Of a DNA stretch of 64,000 bases, positions 43,651 to 52,389 are shown in pieces. The first letter of the stretch is position 1. Every line of letters begins with the position of its first letter. The stretch covers positions 1,302,001 through 1,366,000 of the forward strand of contig NZ_CP108370.1 in the NCBI RefSeq assembly GCF_035953295.1, given 5' to 3'. The stretch comes from Streptomyces sp. NBC_01335 (lineage in GTDB: Bacteria > Actinomycetota > Actinomycetes > Streptomycetales > Streptomycetaceae). The translations under genes were made by a program, and so were the position numbers. The notes under the pieces were generated by a model. The model was not told the origin of the DNA. It saw only the letters and a list, made by a program, of their open reading frames with translations, and did not search any database.

Positions 43651-44879
43651 GTCGCCGCCACCTCCCTCGGCTCGAAGTGGGTGGGCCCCGGTACGGGAAG
43701 CCGGGCCGCCACTTGGAAGCCGCCCCCGGGAAGCGGCCCCGCGGTGAATGCGCCGTGCAGCAGGGCGGCGCGCTCGCGCATACCGGCGAGGCCGTAACCG
43801 GCAGCGGGCTCGTCGCCCGGGCCGCGGCCGCCATCGGTGATCTCCAGGGCGATCTCCGTCTCTCCACAGTTGATGCGCACCAGGCAGGAGCGGGCATCGG
43901 CGTGCCGGACCACGTTGGTGAGCGACTCCTGGACGATGCGGTACGCGGACAGGTCGAGGTCCGGTGGCAGCGGCCGCCGCTGCCCCTTCCACTCCACCAC
44001 CACCCGCACCCCCGCGGACGTGGTGGCAGCGGCCAGCCGGTCGAGGTCGTCGAGGCCGGGTGCTCCGTGCGGCACGGTCTGCGCGGAGTCCGCCGCACGC
44101 AGCGCGCCGAGCATCCGCCGCAACCCCGACAAGGTCTCCCGGCTCGCGTTCTCCACCTCGCCGAGCGCCTCCCTGGCCCGTGACGGCTGGCTGTCGATGA
44201 CCCGGCGGGCGGCACCGGCCTGCAGGGCGACGATGCCGAGGGTGTGCGCGACGGCGTCGTGCAGCTCGCGGGCGATGCGCAGCCGCTCGTCGGTCACCGC
44301 CTGCGTGGCCGCCTGGGCTCTGACCTGCTCGGTGTGGAGCCGCGACTGGCGGGCGGAGTTGCCGAGCAGCCAGGCGACCAGCACCGTGAGTGCCACCGCG
44401 AGCTGCCCGGCGGTATTGATGGTGCCGCCCCCGTACATCCGCACCGTCAGCGGAATCACCAGAACCACGCATGCCGTCCCCGCCGCCCAGGCAGAGCTGC
44501 GGCGGGGTGTGCCGGCCGCGATGAAGTACAGGGCGACGTCCGGCGCCAGAAACTGCACCAGAGGGAACTCGTCCGCCTGGCCGAGCAGGGCCGCCCCGAA
44601 GACCGAGCCGAGCAACAACAGGACGTAGGCCGCAAGCGGGCGGCGCTCCAGCAGCCGGCAGCCGGTCAGCACCAGGGCCGCGGCAGTCGGCAGAATCGGC
44701 CAGCTCACGAACACCTGGCCGAAACCCGGGGTGAGCTCGTCGTCGCGGGCGCTGTCGCCCGGCAGGACGAAGAACTCGTCGACGAACGCGCAGCCCATCG
44801 CCCCGAGCCAGACGAGTGCCGTCCAGCGGCCGGGCGACAGGCGCTTGAGCAGCGGCAGTTGGCCGGGGTGCGCTGACAT
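43647..44879 (-). CDS. NarL-type sensor histidine kinase
   Basis: A 410-residue membrane kinase with about five to six N-terminal hydrophobic segments (residues 20-190), a HisKA_3 motif (RIARELHDAVAHTLGIVALQ, about residue 215) and a HATPase domain (ESLTNVVRHADA; YGLAGMRERAALL). TAAAAT lies exactly six bases before ATG 44879 (box 44886-44891), so translation is likely leaderless. It diverges from an ABC exporter, like many antibiotic- or envelope-stress sensors of this type. Confidence 0.94.
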   Translation of the reverse strand: MSAHPGQLPLLKRLSPGRWTALVWLGAMGCAFVDEFFVLPGDSARDDELTPGFGQVFVSWPILPTAAALVLTGCRLLERRPLAAYVLLLLGSVFGAALLGQADEFPLVQFLAPDVALYFIAAGTPRRSSAWAAGTACVVLVIPLTVRMYGGGTINTAGQLAVALTVLVAWLLGNSARQSRLHTEQVRAQAATQAVTDERLRIARELHDAVAHTLGIVALQAGAARRVIDSQPSRAREALGEVENASRETLSGLRRMLGALRAADSAQTVPHGAPGLDDLDRLAAATTSAGVRVVVEWKGQRRPLPPDLDLSAYRIVQESLTNVVRHADARSCLVRINCGETEIALEITDGGRGPGDEPAAGYGLAGMRERAALLHGAFTAGPLPGGGFQVAARLPVPGPTHFEPREVAAT

Positions 44880-44929
44880 GCCGCGATTTTAGGTGCGGCA
44901 GTCGCTCCGGGTCATCGGACCATGGTCGT

Positions 44930-44969
44930 ACAACCACGGGTGACAGCCCCACAACCATGGCTGACGGCC
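44930..44969. promoter_or_regulatory. direct repeats between two-component system and ABC exporter
   Basis: ACAACCACGGGTGACAGCC (44930-44948) and ACAACCATGGCTGACGGCC (44951-44969) are 21 bases apart. A half-site in opposite orientation (CCATGGTCGT, about 44920-44929) precedes them. A plausible binding region for the response regulator. Confidence 0.55.
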
Positions 44970-45033
44970 GCGGCGCACGAGTGTCAACCGCGAGCCGATG
45001 CCCCTCGCGGCCCCGGCCGCCATCGTTGACGCC

Positions 45034-45942
45034 ATGATCGAAGCCAGCGAACTCACCAAGAGATACGGCAAGAAGACCGCCGTGGACGCCCTGAGCTTCA
45101 CCGTCCGACCGGGCCGGGTCACCGGGTTCCTCGGCCCGAACGGAGCCGGAAAGTCCACCACCCTGCGACTGGCCCTGGGCCTGCACGAGCCGGCCTCCGG
45201 CACCGTCACCGTCGACGGCGTACGCTTCCGCGACCGCCCGCGGGGCCTGCGCCACGTCGGCGCCCTGCTCGACGCGAACGACGTGCACGGCGGCCGCACC
45301 GGCCGGGCCCACCTCACCGCCCTGGCACGCAGCAACCGCATCCCGCGCACCCGGGTCGACCAGGTCCTGGCGGAGGTGGGCCTGACCGACGCCTGCCGGC
45401 GCCGCATCAGCGGCTACTCGCTCGGCATGAAGCAGCGCCTCGGCATCGCCACCGCCCTGCTCGGCGACCCGCCGGTGCTGATCTTCGACGAGCCGCTCAA
45501 CGGCCTCGACCCCGAGGGCGTGAAATGGGTTCGCGGCCTGTTCCGGCAACTGGCGGCGGAGGGCCGCACGGTCTTCGTCTCCAGCCATCTGATGTCGGAG
45601 ATGGAACACACCGCCGACGAGCTCGTCGTCATCGGCCGCGGCGCGCTCATCGCCGCGCAGAGCCTGGCGGACTTCGCCGCCCGTGCCGGCGGCACCACCG
45701 TCACCGTGAGGGCCTCGGACGCGGCCGCGCTGGCTCCGCTGCTCACGGCCGAGGGCGCGACCGTTCGCGCCGACGACGGCGTGCTCACCGTCACCGGCCT
45801 GCCCGCGCCCCGGATCAGCGAGCTGGCCTTCCAGCACCGGATGCTGCTGCATGAACTGACCACGCACCACCCGTCCCTGGAGGAGGCCTTCATGGAACTC
45901 ACCGCCGACAGCATCGAGTACACCACGGGGGACATCCGGTGA
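45034..45942 (+). CDS. ABC transporter ATP-binding protein
   Basis: A 302-residue ATPase of the drug/antibiotic-exporter type. It has Walker A GPNGAGKST (residues about 39-47), signature YSLGMKQRLGIA (about 129-140), Walker B PPVLIFDEPLNGLDPEG and the switch histidine in SSHLMSEME. The C-terminal 80 residues are the usual extra domain. ATG 45034 follows CATCGT by seven bases. It forms an operon with the permease (GTGA overlap) and diverges from the two-component system, which probably regulates it. Confidence 0.95.
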   Translation: MIEASELTKRYGKKTAVDALSFTVRPGRVTGFLGPNGAGKSTTLRLALGLHEPASGTVTVDGVRFRDRPRGLRHVGALLDANDVHGGRTGRAHLTALARSNRIPRTRVDQVLAEVGLTDACRRRISGYSLGMKQRLGIATALLGDPPVLIFDEPLNGLDPEGVKWVRGLFRQLAAEGRTVFVSSHLMSEMEHTADELVVIGRGALIAAQSLADFAARAGGTTVTVRASDAAALAPLLTAEGATVRADDGVLTVTGLPAPRISELAFQHRMLLHELTTHHPSLEEAFMELTADSIEYTTGDIR

Positions 45943-46748
45943 ACGCCGTACGCTTCCGCGACCTGATCGCCGCCGAGTGGCTGAAGATGTGGTCGCTGCG
46001 CTCGACCCCGTGGGTCTACCTGGTGACCGCGCTGGCGACGATCGGCTTCAACACGGGCGAGGCGTACGACACCTACCACTACTGGAACGAAGGGAACGCC
46101 GGAAGCCACGCGCGGCAGTACGTCCGCGACGGCATCCCCGTGCAGAACGCCTTCACCGACAACGCAAGTACGGTCTTCGCCCTCGCGACCGTTGCCATCG
46201 GCGTCGTCGCGATCTGCGGCGAGTACAGCACGGGCCAGATCCGCACCACCTTCACCGCGGTTCCCGCGCGGCAGTCGGTGATGGCGGCGAAGCTCGCCGT
46301 CACGGCGGTGGTCATGACCGTGTTCGGTGCCGTGGTCGCGCTCGTCTCCTTCTCCACCTCCCAGGCGATCCTGGGCCTCCGTGACGTGGGCGTCCCCATC
46401 AGCCACCCGGGGGCCCTTCGCGCCGTACTCGCGTCGGCCCTGCTCGCTCCTGTCTGTGCCCTGGTCGGCATGGGGATCGGTGCCGTACTGCGGCACGCCG
46501 GAACGTCGGTGGCCGCGGGCGTCGTCCTCCTGCTGCTGGCACCGTTCCTCTTCAGCGAGGACCACCACTGGTCGGCGGTCCTCAACCACGCCCTCCCGTT
46601 GCGCGCGTGGAGCCGCCTGACGGAGATCCCGTTCACGCCGCGGACCGCCTACCCATGGACATCCGCCGGCGCCTGGATCGTCTACGCCGCCTGGGCCCTG
46701 GGGGCAGCGGCCGTCGCCGGCACAGCCGTACGACGGCAGGACCAGTAG
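45939..46748 (+). CDS. ABC transporter permease
   Basis: A 269-residue membrane protein with six hydrophobic segments (first near residues 24-40, last near 243-262) of the ABC-2 permease type. The N-terminus (FRDLIAAEWLKMWSLRSTPWV) is the typical start of such exporters. A large extracytoplasmic loop (about residues 41-75) contains EAYDTYHYWNEGNAG. GTG 45939 overlaps the ATPase stop. The exported molecule is unknown. Confidence 0.9.
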   Translation: MNAVRFRDLIAAEWLKMWSLRSTPWVYLVTALATIGFNTGEAYDTYHYWNEGNAGSHARQYVRDGIPVQNAFTDNASTVFALATVAIGVVAICGEYSTGQIRTTFTAVPARQSVMAAKLAVTAVVMTVFGAVVALVSFSTSQAILGLRDVGVPISHPGALRAVLASALLAPVCALVGMGIGAVLRHAGTSVAAGVVLLLLAPFLFSEDHHWSAVLNHALPLRAWSRLTEIPFTPRTAYPWTSAGAWIVYAAWALGAAAVAGTAVRRQDQ

Positions 46749-46828
46749 GCCGGGCCGCCGGGGCCTCCACCTCGCGGCCCGTGACGACGGGCGCCGGTGA
46801 CGCCCACGCGCCCGTTCGCCACGGGTCC

Positions 46829-47764
46829 TCAGCCCGCCCGCGCGGTCAGCGAGAGCAGGTCGCGGGCGGGACCGGCCGGGCGGTGTCCGGTGGGCCAGAC
46901 GGCCCGCAGCTGGCGCCGGAGCCGTACGCCGGTGAGGTGGACGGGGACCAGGCGGCGCGCGGAGAGTTCCTCGCCGAGGGCCAGCTCGCTCAGGACGCAG
47001 GGCCCTGCGCCGCTCTCGGCCGCGCTCTTCACGGCGGTCGTGGAGGAGAGCTCCAGCAGGGGCTGGGCGAGTCCGCCGTGGACGGCGAGGGCGGCGTCCA
47101 GGACCTGGCGGGTGCCCGAGCCCCGCTCGCGGAGGATCAGCGGGGTCGCGGCGAGTTCCTGCGGGGTCAGCAGGGTGCGGCGGCGGGCCCAGGGGTGGAC
47201 GGGGGCGACGACGACCACCAGGCGGTCGTGGGCGACGACGGTGCCGTCGAGCCCCTCCGGGGTGGTGAGGCCCTCCACGAACCCGAGGTCGGCCTCGCCG
47301 AGGAGGAGGCGGCGGGCCACCTGTTCGGAGTTTCCGGCGAGCAGCGAGACGGCGGTGCCGGGGCGTTCGGCGCGCAGCGCGATCAGCCAGCCCGGCAGGA
47401 GGTACTCGGCGATGGTCATGCTGGCCGCGACCCGCAGCCGGGAGTCCCGCCGGTCCCGCAGCGCCTGGGCGCCCGCGTCGAACGCCTCGGCCGCCTCGAC
47501 GATCCGGCGGGCCCAGTCGGTGACCAGGGCCCCGGCGTCGGTCAGGGTGGAGCCGCGCGGAGAGCGGTCCAGCAGGGCGACGCCGAGCTGCCGCTCCATC
47601 GTGCGGATCCGGCTGGAGGCGGCGGGCTGGGTGATGCCGAGTTCCCTGGCGGCGCGGCCCAGGCTGCCGAGGCGTGCGACGGCCAGCAGCAGCTCCAGTG
47701 CCCCGAGGTCGGGGACGCGGTGGGCCAGCGGGACGCGAGCGGGGGCGTCGGGGACAGGGGGCAT
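46829..47764 (-). CDS. LysR-family transcriptional regulator
   Basis: A 311-residue regulator with an N-terminal winged HTH (LELLLAVARLGSLGRAARELG and ITQPAASSRIRTMERQLGV, residues 22-62) and a C-terminal effector domain (LRVAASMTIAEYLLPGWL onward). TAAGCT lies six bases before ATG 47764 (box 47776-47771), predicting a leaderless mRNA. It diverges from the TDT carrier with only 70 bases between the starts. A palindrome overlaps its -10 box. Probably activates the carrier. Confidence 0.93.
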   Translation of the reverse strand: MPPVPDAPARVPLAHRVPDLGALELLLAVARLGSLGRAARELGITQPAASSRIRTMERQLGVALLDRSPRGSTLTDAGALVTDWARRIVEAAEAFDAGAQALRDRRDSRLRVAASMTIAEYLLPGWLIALRAERPGTAVSLLAGNSEQVARRLLLGEADLGFVEGLTTPEGLDGTVVAHDRLVVVVAPVHPWARRRTLLTPQELAATPLILRERGSGTRQVLDAALAVHGGLAQPLLELSSTTAVKSAAESGAGPCVLSELALGEELSARRLVPVHLTGVRLRRQLRAVWPTGHRPAGPARDLLSLTARAG

Positions 47765-47774
47765 AACGTCAGCT

Positions 47775-47786
47775 TATGACCTCATA
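47775..47786. promoter_or_regulatory. palindrome between LysR and TDT carrier genes
   Basis: TATGA-CC-TCATA, with a T-N11-A LysR-box pattern around it. It overlaps the -10 box of the LysR gene, so binding would both repress lysR and face the divergent carrier. Confidence 0.6.
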
Positions 47787-47834
47787 GACATGGAGTGCCT
47801 GGTGGGGGCGGTGCCCGCGGCGGAGAATCGTGTA

Positions 47835-49025
47835 ATGGCCATCCATGAGCGGACCCTGACCCGGCCGCCGACCGCACCGACCGCACGCCCCGACGCACCT
47901 GCTCCTACCGGTTCCCCGGGCGATGCCGCCCCGAGGCGGCCGGCGCTGCGCGCCTTCGGTCCGAACTGGTACGCGACGGTGATGGGCACCGCGATCGTCG
48001 CGAGCGCCGGAACGGCTCTGCCGGTGGACGTGCCCGGGCTGCGGGGGGCGTGCACCGTCGTCTGGGCGGTCTCCGCCGTCCTGCTGGTGGCCGTGCTCGC
48101 CGCACGTGCCGGACACTGGCGCCACCACCGGGACCAGGCCCGGGCCCACCTGCTGGATCCGGCGGTCGCCCCCTTCCTCGGCTGTCTGCCGATGGCGCTG
48201 CTCTCGGTGGGCGGGGCCACGATGGTGGCCGGTACGCCGGTGGTGGGCGAGCGGGCCGCGCTGGTGGTGGACGTGGTGCTGTACTCGGCGGGCACGGTGC
48301 TGGGGCTGGCCGTCGCGGTGGCCGTGCCGTTCCTGATGGTGACGCGCCACCGCCTCGAACCCGGCAGCGCCGCCCCCGCGTGGCTGCTGCCGCTGGTCCC
48401 GCCGCTGGTCTCCGCCGCGCTCGGCCCGCTCCTGATCAGCAGGCTCCCGGCGGGCCAGGGGCGCGAGGCGCTGCTCCTCGGCTGCTACGCGATGTTCGGG
48501 CTGACGCTGCTGGCGACGCTCGCGGTGCTGCCCCTCGTCTTCGCGCGGCTGCTGCACCACGGGCCGCTCCCCCTCGCGCTGACGCCGACGCTCTTCCTGG
48601 TGCTGGGGCCGCTCGGCCAGTCGACCACCGCCGTGAACCAGCTGGCCGACGTCGCGCCGGGTGCGATCGGCGCCCCGTACGCGACCGGGCTCGGGGCCCT
48701 GGCGGTGCTCTACGGGGTGCCGGTCATGGGCTTCGCGCTGCTCTGGCTGGCCCTCTCGACCGCCCTGACCGTGCGCGCCCTGCGGGCCGGGATGGGCTTC
48801 GCGATGACCTGGTGGGGCTTCACCTTCCCGCTCGGCACCTGCGTCACCGGGGCGGCGGGCCTGGCCCGCCACACCGGGCTGCACGCCTTCGGCTGGCTGG
48901 CCGAGGCGCTGTTCGTCTGCCTGCTGGCCGCGTGGGCGGTGGCGGGGACCCGTACCGTACGGGGGCTGCTCGGCGGCACGCTGCTCGGGGCGTCCGCCCG
49001 GCCGGCCGCCGTCCGGACGGCCTGA
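47835..49025 (+). CDS. TDT-family (tellurite-resistance/dicarboxylate) transporter
   Basis: A 396-residue membrane protein with ten hydrophobic segments, matching the TehA/SLAC1-like TDT family (FGPNWYATVMGTAIVASAG at residues 41-59; LGPLGQSTTAVNQL near 262; TWWGFTFPLGTC near 320). The family includes C4-dicarboxylate and sulfite exporters. The first 35 residues are a Pro/Ala-rich tail. ATG 47835 is six bases after GAGAAT. It is probably controlled by the divergent LysR regulator. Confidence 0.9.
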   Translation: MAIHERTLTRPPTAPTARPDAPAPTGSPGDAAPRRPALRAFGPNWYATVMGTAIVASAGTALPVDVPGLRGACTVVWAVSAVLLVAVLAARAGHWRHHRDQARAHLLDPAVAPFLGCLPMALLSVGGATMVAGTPVVGERAALVVDVVLYSAGTVLGLAVAVAVPFLMVTRHRLEPGSAAPAWLLPLVPPLVSAALGPLLISRLPAGQGREALLLGCYAMFGLTLLATLAVLPLVFARLLHHGPLPLALTPTLFLVLGPLGQSTTAVNQLADVAPGAIGAPYATGLGALAVLYGVPVMGFALLWLALSTALTVRALRAGMGFAMTWWGFTFPLGTCVTGAAGLARHTGLHAFGWLAEALFVCLLAAWAVAGTRTVRGLLGGTLLGASARPAAVRTA

Positions 49026-49050
49026 GCACGGGGCCGCACCTCTGGGCCCG

Positions 49051-49605
49051 TCAGCGGCGGGAGTCGTAGGTGGCGTCGATGTGCTCGGCCACCGCGACGA
49101 CCAGCAGCCGGGTGCCCGGGAGGGTGGCCCGCCAGCGGTGGCGGACGCCGCCGGAGAGGAAGAGCGTGTCGCCGCGGTCCAGGCGGTAGGCCTGGCCCTC
49201 GGCCTCGACGTCGACGGCGCCCTCGACGACGTACATCAGCTCGTCGTTGCGGTGCTGGAACTCGCGGCCGAGGTCCTGCTCCCCGATGAACTCCAGGGCG
49301 CTGAGCTGGTGGCGGCCCCGCACCACCCGGCGGGCGCCGTCCTCGTCTCCGCCGCGCACCACGTCCACGGCGCGCGCCGAGTCGGCGGCCTCGCGGAGCT
49401 TGGCGGTGGTGGTCTCCAGTGCTCCGGCGACCCGGGTGAGCGACTGGGCGCTGGGCCGGGCGCGCTCGTTCTCGATCTGGCTGAGGAAGGGCACGGAGAG
49501 GCCGCTGCGCGCGGCCACCGCGGCCAGCGTGAGCCCCAGGGTTCTTCGGCGTCGGCGCACGGCGGAGCCCACCCGCAGTGCTTCCTTCTCGTCCATCTCG
49601 CCCAT
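49051..49605 (-). CDS. XRE-family regulator with cupin domain
   Basis: A 184-residue protein with an N-terminal XRE HTH (LGLTLAAVAARSGLSVPFLSQIENERARPS, shown in parts; residues about 23-50) and a C-terminal cupin (ELMYVVEGAVDVEAEG; GDTLFLSGGVRHRWRA). Such regulators sense small ligands and often control nearby transport genes. ATG 49605 follows GGGAGG. It lies 160 bases downstream of the glycine betaine transporter on the same strand, which may be its target; this is inference. Confidence 0.92.
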   Translation of the reverse strand: MGEMDEKEALRVGSAVRRRRRTLGLTLAAVAARSGLSVPFLSQIENERARPSAQSLTRVAGALETTTAKLREAADSARAVDVVRGGDEDGARRVVRGRHQLSALEFIGEQDLGREFQHRNDELMYVVEGAVDVEAEGQAYRLDRGDTLFLSGGVRHRWRATLPGTRLLVVAVAEHIDATYDSRR

Positions 49606-49764
49606 GTCGGCTCCCTCCCGTCCGGCCATCCTCCCGGCTGCCAGCACCTTACGCACATGGTTGCGCGATTCCCTCACCGAGGAGAACTCCCGGCAACGCG
49701 CGCGGGGTGGCCCCCGCCTCTCGGCGGTGACCACCCCTGACCTGCGCGTACGCGGATTTTCTGG

Positions 49765-52389
49765 CTACTGCGGCGCCATCGTGTCCACGATCGACGGATG
49801 GGCGTCCATCCAGGACTTCACGGCTTCCTCCTCGTGGCCGGTACCGGCCTTGGCGATGCCGTTCTCCAGTCCGGCGAGCTGGTCCTCGCTCAGCTTGAAG
49901 TTCTTGAACCACTTCGCGAGCTGCGGGTAGTTCTCCGGGAACTCCTTGCTGGCGACCGTGTGCAGCCGGTCACCGGTGCCGAAGCCCTTCTTCGGGTCCT
50001 TCAGCTTGGTGAGGTCGTACTGGTCGTACGCCCAGTGCGGGGTCCAGAGCACGACGGCGATCGGCTCCTTCTTGGCGTACGCCCGCTTCAGCTCGGCGAG
50101 CATGCCGGGCGTGGAGGAGTCGACGACCTTGTACTCCTTGTCCAGCCCGTAGGCCGGCAGGACGTTGTTCTTCAGGTTCTCCATGGTGGCGGTGCCGGGC
50201 TCGATGCCGACGATGCGCCCCTTGAACTCCGAGGACTTGCCCTTGAGGTCGGCGAGCGTGTGCACGTCCTTGACGTAGCTGGGCACCGCGACCTCGATGG
50301 AGGTGGGGCCGTACCAGGAGCCGACGTCGGTCAGGTCCTTCTGGTACTTCTTCCAGTAGTTCGCCTGCGTGTACGGCAGCCAGCCGTCGAACTGGACGTC
50401 GATCTGGCCGCGCGACATCGCCGCGTACATGGGGCCGACCTCGAACTGCTTGAGGTTGATGGTGTAGCCGCGCTGCTCCAGGACGGCCTTCCACAGGTAG
50501 GTGGCGGCGATGTCCTCCTCCCAGGGGAACCAGGCGACGTTCAGCGCGCGGTCGCGTTCGTCCTTGCCGTCGGCGGCCTTGGACGGCTTCGCCGTCGGGG
50601 TCCACTGCGCGGCCGCGTCCGGGTGGGCCTTCAGCCAGGTGCGGACGGCGTCCTGCTCCTTGCCCGCGCCGGCCTTCTGGATCTCGGCCTCCAGGCTGGT
50701 GAGCTGCTTCTCGCTCATCTTGAAGTTCTTCAGCCAGGACGCGACCTCGGGGTTGTCCGCGGCGAAGCCCTTGCGGGACAGGGTGTGGACGCCGTCGCCC
50801 TTGCCCCAGAGGTTCTTGGTGTCCTTCAGCTTCGTCAGGTCGTAGCTGTCGTAGGCCCAGTGCGGCGACCAGAGCGGGACGACGATCGGTTCCTTCTTGG
50901 CGTACGCGCGCTTCAGCTCGGCCAGCATCGAGGGCGTGGAGCCGTCGACGACCTTGTACTCGCCGTCCAGGCCGTAGCCCGGCAGGATCTTGTCCTTCAG
51001 GAGGGCCGACTCGCCGGCGCTCGGCTCGATGCCGACGATCCGGTTCTTGAACGAGGCGCCCTTGCCCTTGAGGTCGTCGAGGGTCTTGACGTCCTTCACG
51101 TAACTGGGGACGGCCAGCTCCAGCGAGGTGGGGCCGTACCAGGAGCCCAGGTCGTCCAGGCGGTCCTTGTACTTCTTCCAGTAGCTGGCGTGGGTGACGG
51201 GCAGCCAGGAGTCGGTCTCGAAGTCGATCTGGCCGCCTGCCATGCCGGTGTACAGCGCTCCGGCCTCGTACTGCTTGACGTCGACCTCGAAGCCCTGGCG
51301 CTCCAGCAGCTCCTTCCACAGGTACGTGGAGGCGATGCCCTCGTCCCAGGGGATGTACCCCATGCTGATCTTCTTGCCCGCGCCGACGGACGAGGAGGAC
51401 GCGGCGGTGGCGGACGAGCCGCCGCCGCCGAAGACGCCCATGCCGCCGGCGACGAGCGCGAGGATCACCACGCCGGTGAGCGCGACGGCACCCTGCGGGC
51501 GGTAGTTCCAGAACTTCGGGCCACCGGCCAGGGCCTGGGCCTTGGCGAGCGCCCGGCGGCCCAGCGGGGAGACCTCGCGCCCCAGTGCGCCCGTCATCCG
51601 GTCCAGGTACATGGCGAGGATGACGATGGAGATGCCGGCCTCGAACCCGAGGCCCACGTCGACGTTGCCGATGGCGCGGTACACGGAGCCGCCGAGGCCG
51701 CCGCCGCCGACCATACCGGCGATGACCACCATGGACAGGCCCAGCATGATGACCTGGTTGATGCCCGCCATGATGGTGGGCAGCGCGAGCGGAAGCTGCA
51801 CGCGCAGCAGGGTGTTGCGGGACGTGGTGCCGAACGCCTCGGCCGCCTCGACGAGCTCGCCGTCGACCTGGCGGATGCCGAGTTCGGTCATCCGGACGCC
51901 CGGGGGCAGCGCGAAGATGATGGTGGCGATGATGCCGGGGACGACACCGACGCCGAAGAAGATGACGCCGGGAATCAGGTAGACCATGGCCGGCATGGTC
52001 TGCATGAAGTCCAGCACCGGCCGGGTCACCGCGCTGACGCTCTTGGACCGGGAGGCCCAGATGCCGAGCGGGACCGCCAGGACCAGCGTGACGATGGTGG
52101 CGACGAGCACCAGGGTGAGGGTGTCCATCGCCTCGTCCCACAGCTCGATGGAGTCGATGAGGGCGAATCCGACGAACGCGAGGACACCGGCGGGCAGTCC
52201 GCGCAGCCACCAGGCGATGACGGCGACGATGCCCGCGAAGAGCAGCGGGGCGGGCGCGGAGAGGACGGCCGCGATGCCGTCGAACATGCCGCTGACGATC
52301 GAGCTGATGGCGTCGAAGAGCCAGGCGAGGTGGGTCTGCAGCCAGTCGACCGCGGAGTTGACCCATTCACCGAGAGGGAGCCTAAACAC
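49765..52389 (-). CDS. glycine betaine/proline ABC transporter: permease fused to two substrate-binding domains
   Basis: An 874-residue fusion. Residues 1-310 are a ProW/OpuAB-type permease with the EAA-like loop (ELVEAAEAFGTTSRNTLLRVQLP, split; about 178-200). After a membrane segment and a Gly/Ser linker, two homologous OpuAC-type binding domains follow: one from about 340 (MGYIPWDEGIASTYLW) and one from about 612 (VAWFPWEEDIAATYLW). Each has the GSWYGPTS and PHWAYD motifs whose tryptophans cage quaternary amines. GTG 52389 overlaps the ATPase stop by eight bases. It imports osmoprotectants such as glycine betaine. Confidence 0.94.
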   Translation of the reverse strand: MFRLPLGEWVNSAVDWLQTHLAWLFDAISSIVSGMFDGIAAVLSAPAPLLFAGIVAVIAWWLRGLPAGVLAFVGFALIDSIELWDEAMDTLTLVLVATIVTLVLAVPLGIWASRSKSVSAVTRPVLDFMQTMPAMVYLIPGVIFFGVGVVPGIIATIIFALPPGVRMTELGIRQVDGELVEAAEAFGTTSRNTLLRVQLPLALPTIMAGINQVIMLGLSMVVIAGMVGGGGLGGSVYRAIGNVDVGLGFEAGISIVILAMYLDRMTGALGREVSPLGRRALAKAQALAGGPKFWNYRPQGAVALTGVVILALVAGGMGVFGGGGSSATAASSSSVGAGKKISMGYIPWDEGIASTYLWKELLERQGFEVDVKQYEAGALYTGMAGGQIDFETDSWLPVTHASYWKKYKDRLDDLGSWYGPTSLELAVPSYVKDVKTLDDLKGKGASFKNRIVGIEPSAGESALLKDKILPGYGLDGEYKVVDGSTPSMLAELKRAYAKKEPIVVPLWSPHWAYDSYDLTKLKDTKNLWGKGDGVHTLSRKGFAADNPEVASWLKNFKMSEKQLTSLEAEIQKAGAGKEQDAVRTWLKAHPDAAAQWTPTAKPSKAADGKDERDRALNVAWFPWEEDIAATYLWKAVLEQRGYTINLKQFEVGPMYAAMSRGQIDVQFDGWLPYTQANYWKKYQKDLTDVGSWYGPTSIEVAVPSYVKDVHTLADLKGKSSEFKGRIVGIEPGTATMENLKNNVLPAYGLDKEYKVVDSSTPGMLAELKRAYAKKEPIAVVLWTPHWAYDQYDLTKLKDPKKGFGTGDRLHTVASKEFPENYPQLAKWFKNFKLSEDQLAGLENGIAKAGTGHEEEAVKSWMDAHPSIVDTMAPQ

